Of a stretch of 8,682 nucleotides of DNA, positions 1-6,851 are shown piece by piece; the stretch's first letter is position 1, and every line of letters starts with the position of its first letter. The notes below the pieces were generated by a model. It did no database searches and was not told the DNA's origin. It saw nothing but the letters and a program-made list of their open reading frames with translations. The stretch is from positions 1 through 8,682 of the forward strand of contig CAIVHI010000404.1 of assembly GCA_903905685.1 (NCBI GenBank). The letters run 5' to 3'. This stretch comes from an uncultured Bacteroidota bacterium (GTDB taxonomy: Bacteria; Bacteroidota; Bacteroidia; Chitinophagales; Chitinophagaceae). A program made the translations under genes and the position numbers.

Positions 1-47
1 AAAGCATTGAATCAATACCTTCGCAGATTCAGTGTCTTCGGCCAGAT

Positions 48-61
48 ACACCGTACGGTGT
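48..61. repeat. Perfect 14-base palindrome upstream of the first gene
   Basis: The sequence ACACCGTACGGTGT equals its own reverse complement. It lies about 70 bases before the first start codon, and a CCCTTTTT stretch follows it at 78-85. It could be an operator for a dimeric regulator, or part of a weak stem ending an upstream transcript (a GGT/ACC and CGG/CCG pairing is possible downstream). A chance palindrome is also plausible. No gene is visible in bases 1-129. Confidence 0.3.
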
Positions 62-129
62 CGGGATATACCGGCTACCCTTTTTGACTATATAGTTTCC
101 TTAATACGCAAATCAAACGGCGAAAACAG

Positions 130-1647
130 ATGAGCCCAGTGTCCACCAAACATCTCGTAGCGACTATCGCCATGTTGTTTGCAATTCATATATCCTATGG
201 CCAAATGGCCATACCGCAATCTTTCCCCAACGATCACGGCTCCAACAATGGTAAAATCGGCTTGATGCAATTGAGCCCAAACAGCAAGTATATGCTGAGC
301 TACGTGGTCAAGGGCCTCTCGACTTCGGGATCGGTCCAAATCACGACCGACAATAATGGGGTCGCCATTGTGGACAACCTTTATGAGGGAGTATATGCCG
401 GCTTTTCGCTCACCCCTATGAACGGTACCGGTATACCGGTCATCAAAATTGCGGATACCGTTAAGTTGTTGGTTCTACCCCAAATCACGTATCAACCCAC
501 CGACGTGGAAGCCTCCATTGGCACCGACGCCACTTTTTTCTGCAATGCCATACCACCACAGGGAGCCGCAGGGAACTCCGGCCTTACCGTAATGTACCAA
601 TGGCAATTGAATGCCATGGAAGACAGCAATTTCATGCACTTCGTCGATTTGCCCGGGCAAACTTCGGCCGCCATGGTGGTAAAGACTGTGAAATGTATAG
701 ACGGCGGAAACCAATTCAGGTGTAAAATATCCTTAGTAAACGGCACGACCGTAATAGGTACCGTATATTCGAAATTGGCAACACTTACCGTAACGGGCTG
801 CATTGCCCAGAAAAGCAGCGTGGAATTCATAGCGGCCGTCTATACCGGGGCGGCCGTAAAAAACGATGATGCATCGTCATTGACGCAAACCTACCTTAGA
901 TTGGTGATCCCGGGATTCAATTCGGGCGGAATCGAAAGCAATGCCCCGCTTAGCCGGCGATTCCTCTTCTCCCGCAATGTGATGTTCCAACTCACCTATT
1001 CCACCAACATCAACAATCTGTCTTATTTGGATGCCAATGGACTGCCGGCTACGAATGTGCAGGATTTGCGGAGCCGGTATGTGAACAAGCTCGACTTGTA
1101 TGAAAATGCGAATTTCAACTTCAACCTCACTTGGCCCGCACTTACGTTCGTAGTGCCCAGTAAGGTGGATCGCAACAACGATTGCATTGGAGACCTTGCC
1201 CACATCTACTTCGACCCCATTTGCTCGGTGTTGGGCACCACCATCAACGACTCGACTTCCTACGTGGTGACCTCCTTGCTGTATGGCCTTAATATCACCT
1301 ACCGCACGGAAAACATCAGCCCGTTTTGGATGGAGATTTCGGCCCAGGCTTTTTACATCAGCACGTGGGACAGCCGATTAAACCCCAACTTGCAATACCA
1401 AGAGCGTGTTGCCACCCAGTCGGCGTTGCCGGCGGCGAGGTCGGTGGGCAATGGATTTCCTTATTACCACTTGGACGTAGTGTTGATGTATAACCTGATT
1501 AAAAACGACAACAGCACGAACGTGTTTCTCCATGGCGCGCATTTCGACAACTACTTGCCGGGCCTGCGCAACAACAGTTATTACCAAATCCAAGTGGGAG
1601 CCGCAGTGAATATGGCCAAGCTCTTCCAGACTTGGGCCAAGCCATAA
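130..1647 (+). CDS. Secreted/outer-membrane protein with an Ig-like domain, function unknown
   Basis: This 505-residue protein is not recognised as a named family. Residues 1-25 form a signal peptide (basic start, hydrophobic core LVATIAMLFAI, likely cut near SYG-Q), so it is exported. Residues about 40-115 are a small beta-rich domain whose pattern (SYVVKG, then NGVAIVDNLYEGVY) resembles modules of Bacteroidota surface proteins. Residues about 118-222 look Ig-like: Cys138, Trp159 and Cys198 sit where the disulfide pair and core Trp are expected, and the domain ends SKLATLTV. The C-terminal part (about 225-505) has many alternating polar/aromatic stretches and ends in an amphipathic segment, SYYQIQVGAAVNMAKLF. 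An outer-membrane beta-barrel or another extracellular beta domain is possible. No type IX secretion C-terminal signal is evident. It is separated from the operon downstream by 158 bases that include a promoter, so it is probably an independent unit. Confidence 0.85.
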   Translation: MSPVSTKHLVATIAMLFAIHISYGQMAIPQSFPNDHGSNNGKIGLMQLSPNSKYMLSYVVKGLSTSGSVQITTDNNGVAIVDNLYEGVYAGFSLTPMNGTGIPVIKIADTVKLLVLPQITYQPTDVEASIGTDATFFCNAIPPQGAAGNSGLTVMYQWQLNAMEDSNFMHFVDLPGQTSAAMVVKTVKCIDGGNQFRCKISLVNGTTVIGTVYSKLATLTVTGCIAQKSSVEFIAAVYTGAAVKNDDASSLTQTYLRLVIPGFNSGGIESNAPLSRRFLFSRNVMFQLTYSTNINNLSYLDANGLPATNVQDLRSRYVNKLDLYENANFNFNLTWPALTFVVPSKVDRNNDCIGDLAHIYFDPICSVLGTTINDSTSYVVTSLLYGLNITYRTENISPFWMEISAQAFYISTWDSRLNPNLQYQERVATQSALPAARSVGNGFPYYHLDVVLMYNLIKNDNSTNVFLHGAHFDNYLPGLRNNSYYQIQVGAAVNMAKLFQTWAKP

Positions 1648-1651
1648 CCTA

Positions 1652-1675
1652 CGTGGCCACACGAAGGCTGCCACG
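1652..1675 (+). terminator. Possible weak stem-loop after the first gene
   Basis: CGTGGC at 1652-1657 pairs with GCCACG at 1670-1675 around a 12-base loop, starting five bases after the stop codon. There is no T-run directly after the stem, so it is not a convincing intrinsic terminator. It is listed because it is the only inverted repeat I found between the stop codon and the next promoter. Confidence 0.25.
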
Positions 1676-1736
1676 GTGCACCTGCGCTGCATAATGGCCT
1701 GTCAGTTGTAGGGTCCAACAAGAACTATTAGGCCTA

Positions 1737-1770
1737 TTTTGCCGCCCCTGCCGCGTTTTTTTTAACTTTG
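1737..1770 (+). promoter_or_regulatory. Bacteroidota-type promoter for the ketosynthase operon
   Basis: TAACTTTG at 1763-1770 matches the phylum-specific -7 element TAnnTTTG exactly. TTTTG at 1737-1741 supplies a -33 element (TTG or TTTG), with a 21-base spacer from 1742 to 1762. The -7 box is directly preceded by a run of T (1756-1763). Transcription would start near 1776, giving an untranslated leader of about 30 bases before the ATG at 1806. All eight following genes are packed without room for another obvious promoter, so this one probably drives the whole operon. Confidence 0.7.
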
Positions 1771-1805
1771 TTCCGTAGGCGGTTCCAGCGGTCTGCAATG
1801 CCAAC

Positions 1806-2963
1806 ATGACCTCCAAACCGGTATATATCGCCCAAAACAACATCGTTTCGCCGCTTGGGTTCACCACGGGCGAGAATATGGATGCTTTGGCGGCAGGGAG
1901 GTCGGGCATTCGCTTGGTAGAAGATGCTGCACTTTCGCCGGTTCCGGTGTTTGCTTCGGTAATCGACGATGTTGCCTTATTGAAAGCCGCAGCCGATTGC
2001 GGCTTGCCGGCATCCATCATCCGCATAGAAACCCTGCTGCTGCTGGCCGCATGGCCGGTGTTGCAGCAGGGCGGCATGAGGCCCGATGCCCGCATGGGCT
2101 TCATCTTGTCGACCACCAAGGGCGACATCGGGGCGTTGCAAACGTCTTGTTCCAATATTGAGGCTGCTTTGCCCACAACCACTGCACATCATGTGGCGCG
2201 GCATTTAGGTTTCACCGCCGCGCCCGTCGTAGTGTGTAATGCCTGTGTGTCGGGGCTGTTGGCCATATCCGTTGCCCGTACCATGATACGCAGTGGGCGA
2301 TATGACCACGTATTGGTGGTGGGTGCCGATGAAGTAACCGCGTTCGTATTGGCCGGCTTCCGGTCTTTCCAAGCCATAGCCGACGAGCCGTGCCGGCCAT
2401 TCTCCGCCAATCGCGCAGGGGTGACGCTGGGCGAAGCCGCCGCCGCCGCACTGATAACGTCGGACTCCACGCATGCCATAGCCGAAATCTTGGGCGATGG
2501 CTCGGCCAATGACGCCAACCACATTTCGGGCCCATCTCGCACCGCCGAAGGGCTGTTCTACAGTGTGGCGGGCGCTTTGCGGGAGGCCGGCATCGATGCA
2601 TCCGCCATCGACTATATCTCCGCCCACGGCACCGCAACGCTCTACAACGACGAAATGGAAGCTGTTGCTTTTGACAGGCTGGGGCTTACAGGCGCACCCG
2701 TCAACAGCCTGAAGGGCAGTTTCGGCCATACTCTCGGCGCCGCCGGCCTGTTGGAAGCCATCATTGCCGCCACCGCCGCCCAACACAATATGCTCCTACC
2801 CACGGTGGGTTTTGAAACATTGGGCGTAACGAAACCCTTGAACGTCATCCAAAGCTATTCCGACGGGCACGGCATCAACACCTTCCTGAAAACCGCCTCC
2901 GGCTTCGGTGGGTGCAATGCCGCCATGATATTCCGAAAAACAGACCGCCATGGCCCCGCCTAG
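1806..2963 (+). CDS. Beta-ketoacyl-ACP synthase, catalytically complete (ketosynthase 1)
   Basis: This 385-residue condensing enzyme has the thiolase fold of the KAS I/II (FabB/FabF) class. It would join an acyl chain on its active-site Cys to malonyl-ACP with loss of CO2, in the cytoplasm. The triad is intact: Cys147 in NACVSG, His274 in AHGTAT and His308 in GSFGHTLGAAG, with the conserved Lys303 in SLKGSFGH. The GEAAAAAL segment (209-216) and the GFGG loop (366-369) near the C-terminus are also present. The segment LSTTKGD (101-107) stands where FabF has a glycine-rich turn; to my knowledge this occurs in ketosynthases of Bacteroidota aryl polyene/flexirubin clusters. It is the first gene after the promoter and overlaps the next gene by 14 bases. 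Its exact substrate is unknown. Confidence 0.95.
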   Translation: MTSKPVYIAQNNIVSPLGFTTGENMDALAAGRSGIRLVEDAALSPVPVFASVIDDVALLKAAADCGLPASIIRIETLLLLAAWPVLQQGGMRPDARMGFILSTTKGDIGALQTSCSNIEAALPTTTAHHVARHLGFTAAPVVVCNACVSGLLAISVARTMIRSGRYDHVLVVGADEVTAFVLAGFRSFQAIADEPCRPFSANRAGVTLGEAAAAALITSDSTHAIAEILGDGSANDANHISGPSRTAEGLFYSVAGALREAGIDASAIDYISAHGTATLYNDEMEAVAFDRLGLTGAPVNSLKGSFGHTLGAAGLLEAIIAATAAQHNMLLPTVGFETLGVTKPLNVIQSYSDGHGINTFLKTASGFGGCNAAMIFRKTDRHGPA

Positions 2964-3564
2964 CCCCATCCTATCGACGTGTAAGATTGCCAACGGTCGC
3001 ATCGTTGTGGACGGCACGGTTTTATTTGAGGCCGATGGCGCTGATTTTCAGGCATTTGCTAAAGCGGCCTATCAACACTTGGGCATCGCCTACCCCAAGT
3101 TCTACAAAATGGACTGTCTCAGCAAACTGGCTTTTTTGGCGGCCGAGATACTCCTTGGTGGGCATCCCGAGGTCATTGCAGGCAACGGTCCTGCTGTGGT
3201 TTTTGCCAACCGGTCGTCCAGTCTCGATACCGATGTCGTGTTTCAACAATCCATTGCCGACCCGGAAAACTATTTCCCAAGCCCTGCCGTATTCGTGTAT
3301 ACCTTGCCGAATATATGCGTATGTGAAATCTCCATTCGCCACCAACTTAAAAGTGCCAACTATTTCTTTATTTTGGATACATTCGATTCGGATTTTTTGC
3401 AGACGTTTGCAGAAGATTTGATGGCGTCGGCAAAAGCGGAATATGTACTGTGCGGCTGGGTGGAATGCTTCGGCAACGCCTACACGGCCACCATGTGGCT
3501 CACCGGCGGGGGGATGCCGGCCGACTTTGCAAGAGACGCTTCGCTACAACAATTTGAAAAGTAA
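2950..3564 (+). CDS. Stand-alone half ketosynthase (ketosynthase N-terminal-like), no catalytic Cys
   Basis: At 204 residues this is about half a ketosynthase. It resembles the stand-alone ketoacyl synthase N-terminal-like family (Pfam Ketoacyl-synt_2 type). YKMDCLSKLAFLAAEIL (52-68), VVFANRSSSLDTD (83-95) and SPAVFVYTLPNICVCEISIR (111-130) match the N-terminal half of a condensing enzyme. Aligned by eye with ketosynthase 2 without gaps from the LCGW segment (167-170), the nucleophile Cys position falls at Thr144, in FFILDTFDS. The part that would hold the two catalytic His residues is missing, because the protein stops at 204. It should therefore not catalyse condensation; a scaffold, chain-length or partner-subunit role is inferred. 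Its start lies inside the end of ketosynthase 1, which suggests coupled translation, and the ACP gene begins three bases after its stop. Confidence 0.87.
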   Translation: MAPPSPILSTCKIANGRIVVDGTVLFEADGADFQAFAKAAYQHLGIAYPKFYKMDCLSKLAFLAAEILLGGHPEVIAGNGPAVVFANRSSSLDTDVVFQQSIADPENYFPSPAVFVYTLPNICVCEISIRHQLKSANYFFILDTFDSDFLQTFAEDLMASAKAEYVLCGWVECFGNAYTATMWLTGGGMPADFARDASLQQFEK

Positions 3565-3567
3565 ATT

Positions 3568-3825
3568 ATGGAAGACCTTAAACTGGAATTGAAGAAAAAC
3601 ATCATTACTGTCCTCAATCTCGAAGACCTGAAACCGGAGGATATTGATGACAATGCCCCCATCTTTGGCGACGGGCTCGGACTGGATTCGATTGATGCTT
3701 TGGAGCTCATCGTGATGTTCTCCAAGGAATACGGCATCAAGCTGACCGACCCCAAGGAAGGAAAGAAGATTTTCATCTCCATCAACACCATGGCCGACTA
3801 CATTACGGCCCACAGAACGGTTTAG
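3568..3825 (+). CDS. Acyl carrier protein
   Basis: This is an 85-residue, acidic, helical protein of normal ACP length. It carries the growing acyl chain as a thioester on a 4'-phosphopantetheine arm. The arm attaches to Ser41 in the motif GLDSIDALEL (38-47), the expected DSx site at the start of helix II. It lies between the half ketosynthase (3-base gap) and ketosynthase 2 (10-base gap), so it is most likely the dedicated carrier of this operon rather than the fatty-acid AcpP. The start is preceded by the A-rich stretch TTTGAAAAGTAAATT, as is common in Bacteroidota, rather than by a Shine-Dalgarno sequence. Confidence 0.97.
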   Translation: MEDLKLELKKNIITVLNLEDLKPEDIDDNAPIFGDGLGLDSIDALELIVMFSKEYGIKLTDPKEGKKIFISINTMADYITAHRTV

Positions 3826-3835
3826 GTAAGTAGAT

Positions 3836-5035
3836 ATGGCCTACAAGGGTGTGGCAGTCACGGGAATGGGTATCCTTTCGGCGGCAGGGATGTCGCCGGC
3901 AGAGAACTATGCGGCATTATTGGCAGGGCGCAGTGGCATATCCACCATCGAGAACTTTGAAACCATCCACAATCGGCTACCCACCGGCGAGATCAAAATG
4001 ACCAATGCCACCCTGGCCGATTTGCTTGGGCTGCCATTGGTGAACGATTACTCCCGCACGGCCATGCTCGGTGTAATGGCTGCGAAAGCTGCGCTTGCAG
4101 ATGCCGGCCTCCCCGATACAGCCGATTGCCGCACCGGCTTGGTGTCGGCATCGAGCGTTGGGGGGATGGATACCGACGAAAAGCACCATTTCGACTACTT
4201 CAACAATCCGGCTTTGCTGCGTTACGTGGGCAGCCGCGACATCGGGAATGTGACGCACAAGATTGCCGAAGCCTTAGGCATAACCGGTTTTGCAACCACC
4301 ATAAGCACCGCCTGCTCTTCCTCGGCCAATGCGGTCATGCTCGGGGCGAGGCTCATCCGCAGTGGGCGGCTGGATAGGGTGGTAGTGGGTGGCACCGATG
4401 CCCTGTCGAAGTTCACCGTCAATGGTTTCAGGACACTCATGATACTTTCCGACCAACTGTGCCAACCGTTCGACAACGACCGAACCGGTCTCAACCTCGG
4501 TGAGGCTGCAGCCTACTTGGTGTTGGAGTCGGATGACATGGTGCAACGCCGAGGCTGCCGGGTGTTGGCACGGGTGGCGGGCTATGCCAATGCCAACGAC
4601 GCCTTCCACCAAACCGCCTCCTCCGACAATGGCGAGGGTGCCTACTTGGCCATGTCGCAGGCACTGGCGGTGGCCGGACTGCAGCCGGCAGATATTTCCT
4701 ACATCAACGTGCACGGCACCGCCACCCCCAACAACGACCTCACCGAGGGTCGCGCTCTGTTGCGCATCTATGGCGACACTCCGTTGCCGCCCTTCAGCTC
4801 CACAAAGCCGTTTACCGGCCATACCCTGGCCGCAGCCGCTGCAGTGGAGGCCGTATACAGCATCTTGGCACTCCAAAACGACGTGGTGTTCCCGAACCTG
4901 AATTTCGCCACACCCATGGCCGACCTCGGCACCTCGCCGGCTATACAACTGCTCCACACCCGCATCAACCATGTGTTGTCCAACTCGTTCGGATTTGGAG
5001 GCAATTGTTCCACCTTGATATTTTCGAAGGTATGA
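3836..5035 (+). CDS. Beta-ketoacyl-ACP synthase II-like, catalytically complete (ketosynthase 2)
   Basis: This 399-residue KAS II/FabF-like condensing enzyme starts with the typical VAVTGMGILSAAG strand-turn (6-18). The triad is intact: Cys160 in STACSSS, His293 in NVHGTATPNND and His329 in KPFTGHT, with Lys324. The usual glycine-rich stretch after the second His (GHTLGAAG in most relatives, including ketosynthase 1) reads GHTLAAAAAVEA here, so two glycines are alanines. The C-terminal NSFGFGGN loop is present. It is a paralogue of ketosynthase 1 (compare LIRSGRLDRVVVGGTD with MIRSGRYDHVLVVGADE). Its TGA stop sits inside the ATGATG start of the next gene. That arrangement, as in KS-alpha/KS-beta pairs of type II polyketide systems, suggests it forms a heterodimer with the following protein. 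Confidence 0.97.
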   Translation: MAYKGVAVTGMGILSAAGMSPAENYAALLAGRSGISTIENFETIHNRLPTGEIKMTNATLADLLGLPLVNDYSRTAMLGVMAAKAALADAGLPDTADCRTGLVSASSVGGMDTDEKHHFDYFNNPALLRYVGSRDIGNVTHKIAEALGITGFATTISTACSSSANAVMLGARLIRSGRLDRVVVGGTDALSKFTVNGFRTLMILSDQLCQPFDNDRTGLNLGEAAAYLVLESDDMVQRRGCRVLARVAGYANANDAFHQTASSDNGEGAYLAMSQALAVAGLQPADISYINVHGTATPNNDLTEGRALLRIYGDTPLPPFSSTKPFTGHTLAAAAAVEAVYSILALQNDVVFPNLNFATPMADLGTSPAIQLLHTRINHVLSNSFGFGGNCSTLIFSKV

Positions 5036-6108
5036 TGAAGCGCGTATATGTTACCGGCCTTTCGTGCATATCGGCACAGCCCACCTTTGGGGCGGGGCTG
5101 GATACCGAATGGAGATTCCAACCGGAATGCAATGTGTTGGAAACCATACATCCCGTTTATAAATCTTTCCTACCCGCCGCCGCACTGCGAAGGATGTCGA
5201 AGGTAATCCGCATGGGGGTCACGAGCGCAAATGCCGCATTGGCCGATGCAGGCGTATCGATGCCCGATGCCATCATCATCGGCACCGGCATGGGTTGTGG
5301 CGAGGACAGCGACAAATTTCTCGAAGCCATCGTTGCCAATGGCGAGGAAATGCTCACCCCAACCGCGTTCATACAGTCTACCCACAACACCGTGGGTGCC
5401 CAAGTGGCGGTAGGCATTGGCTGCAAAGGTTACAACCTCACTTATGTAAATGGGGCGGTTTCATTCGAGTCGGCCCTGTTGGATGCCCAAATGACGATAG
5501 CCGAAGGCAATGCGCATACCATACTCACCGGCGGCATAGACGAACTGACGAAGCACTCCGCAGACCTTTTCCGTCATTCCGGGCTTATCAAGCTAGGCGG
5601 CGATTATACGGAAGTATTGCATTCCAAGTCGGGCGGTACGGTATTTGGCGAGGGTGCCGCATTCGCGGTTTTGTCTGATAGCCCGGGCAAAAGCCCTTAT
5701 GCAGAAGTGGCCGATGTTTGGATGACCGCCGTCTTGCAACCCCAAGCCGTAGCCGGCGCGGTATCCGATTTCTTGACCGCCAACGGGTTGACGCCGGCGG
5801 ACATAGATGCTGTGGTGCTGGGTATCGACGGTGACGTGCAGTATGACGGCTACTACTCCCAAACTGCTACCGACCTATTTGCCGAAACCCCTCAGGTATA
5901 TTACAAGCACCTTTGTGGGGAGTTCAACACCGCCCAGGCATTCGGCTTTTGGGCCGCCTGCCACATGCTGCATACCAACGAGATACCCCCGGTGATGGTC
6001 ATCAACCACTTACCCCAACGCGAGTTGAACCACATCTTACTGTACAACCAATACAACGGTATAGACCACAGCCTGATATTGTTGAAAGCATGTCGAAACA
6101 CACCCTGA
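5032..6108 (+). CDS. Degenerate ketosynthase resembling a chain-length factor (ketosynthase 3)
   Basis: This 358-residue protein has the ketosynthase fold but none of the catalytic residues. An ungapped alignment by eye with ketosynthase 2 puts Ala142 (in TYVNGAVSFESALL) at the Cys160 position, Gly264 at His293, Cys295 at Lys324 and Thr300 at His329. The fold is still supported by the start KRVYVTGLSCIS, by TILTGGIDEL (163-172) and by VFGEGAAFAVL (204-214). Proteins of this sort pair with an active ketosynthase in type II polyketide and aryl polyene systems and help set chain length; that role is inferred here. I chose the ATG at 5032, with a second in-frame ATG at 5035. It overlaps the upstream TGA and aligns with the ketosynthase N-terminus; an in-frame ATG at 5005 would add nine residues that lack homology. 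Confidence 0.92.
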   Translation: MMKRVYVTGLSCISAQPTFGAGLDTEWRFQPECNVLETIHPVYKSFLPAAALRRMSKVIRMGVTSANAALADAGVSMPDAIIIGTGMGCGEDSDKFLEAIVANGEEMLTPTAFIQSTHNTVGAQVAVGIGCKGYNLTYVNGAVSFESALLDAQMTIAEGNAHTILTGGIDELTKHSADLFRHSGLIKLGGDYTEVLHSKSGGTVFGEGAAFAVLSDSPGKSPYAEVADVWMTAVLQPQAVAGAVSDFLTANGLTPADIDAVVLGIDGDVQYDGYYSQTATDLFAETPQVYYKHLCGEFNTAQAFGFWAACHMLHTNEIPPVMVINHLPQRELNHILLYNQYNGIDHSLILLKACRNTP

Positions 6109-6851
6109 CCACACTTGCGTTTCTGCTGTTCGCTACAGTGGTTGCACTTGTTGCGCACCGCGTAGCTGTAAGCATATGGTGGGCTGTCGTGCCATTGCCT
6201 GCATGGATGGCTGTTGTGGCGGTCAACTCTTCCAGAATCTCTTCCAGTTACCACGTACGGGCATTTTGCGGCAACCCCAAGATAGGTGAGAACATAGTGG
6301 CATTGACCTTCGACGACGGTCCCACAACGGTTACGTCTGAGGTGTTGGATATCCTGCACGCCCACCATGCCGAAGCCACGTTTTTTTGCATCGGGAAGCG
6401 GGTAGTAGCGCATCCCGAACTGGTGCGGCGGTTGGTGGCCGAGGGGCACACCATCGGTAACCACACGTTTACACATGCCCACAACTTCGATTTCTACAGA
6501 AAACCCCAAGTTGTGGCCGAATTGGAACAGACCGATGCCGCCATCACCAACATCATCGGCAAGCGGCCGGTCTACTTCCGCCCGCCCAACGGGGTTACCA
6601 ACCCTTCCATACGAAAGGCATTGGCGACAACCGGCCACCGGGTCATCGGTTGGAACATCCGGTCTATGGACGGGGTCAACAAGGACGAAGCCAAGGTGTT
6701 GGCGAATATCAAAAAACACCTCCGACCTGGCGGTATCATCCTGATGCACGATACTTCGGCACATTCCGTGCGGGTGTTGGAGCAACTGATGGTATATTTG
6801 CAGGAGCGGAACTATAGGGTTGTGCCGCTGGAATATTTGTTGAACTCCTAA
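6090..6851 (+). CDS. Membrane-anchored NodB-type polysaccharide deacetylase family protein
   Basis: This is a 253-residue carbohydrate esterase family 4 (NodB homology) protein. Two hydrophobic segments (about 6-24 and 27-45) should anchor it in the inner membrane, with the catalytic domain probably in the periplasm. The metal and catalytic motifs are intact: TFDDGP (73-78, with Asp75 and Asp76), the metal ligands His125 and His129 in GNHTFTH, RPPNG (164-168) and LMHD (218-221). The family removes N- or O-acetyl groups from sugars in a metal-dependent way; the substrate here is unknown. It starts 19 bases inside the end of ketosynthase 3, and its TAA shares an A with the next ATG, so it is part of the operon. 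The frame is open further upstream, but those residues show no homology and no signal sequence, so the start at 6090 is preferred. Confidence 0.93.
   Translation: MSKHTLTTLAFLLFATVVALVAHRVAVSIWWAVVPLPAWMAVVAVNSSRISSSYHVRAFCGNPKIGENIVALTFDDGPTTVTSEVLDILHAHHAEATFFCIGKRVVAHPELVRRLVAEGHTIGNHTFTHAHNFDFYRKPQVVAELEQTDAAITNIIGKRPVYFRPPNGVTNPSIRKALATTGHRVIGWNIRSMDGVNKDEAKVLANIKKHLRPGGIILMHDTSAHSVRVLEQLMVYLQERNYRVVPLEYLLNS

Noticed and set aside
84..112. Candidate promoter TTG…TAcgcaaa before the first gene
   Set aside because: The -7 element lacks the TTTG part and the spacing is only approximate, so it is not supportable.
427..440. Second perfect 14-base palindrome, ACCGGTATACCGGT
   Set aside because: It is inside the coding sequence of the envelope protein (codons for Thr-Gly-Ile-Pro-Val) and is not the same sequence as the upstream palindrome, so it is most likely chance.
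1649..2182. 177-codon minus-strand frame covering the promoter region
   Set aside because: It overlaps the exact TAnnTTTG promoter and the ketosynthase 1 N-terminus, and its translation is low-complexity with no known motif.
2912..3421. 169-codon plus-strand frame overlapping the half ketosynthase
   Set aside because: It is in a different frame from the homologous protein at 2950-3564, and the translation (rich in Arg, Pro and Ser) matches no family.
4274..4972. Long open frame (232 codons) on the minus strand
   Set aside because: It lies fully opposite ketosynthase 2, whose motifs are unambiguous. Its translation has no recognisable domain and is rich in His, Gly and Val, as expected of a shadow frame in GC-rich DNA.
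5901..6785. 294-codon open frame on the minus strand
   Set aside because: It lies opposite the end of ketosynthase 3 and the deacetylase, both of which have conserved motifs. No domain or sensible start context is seen.
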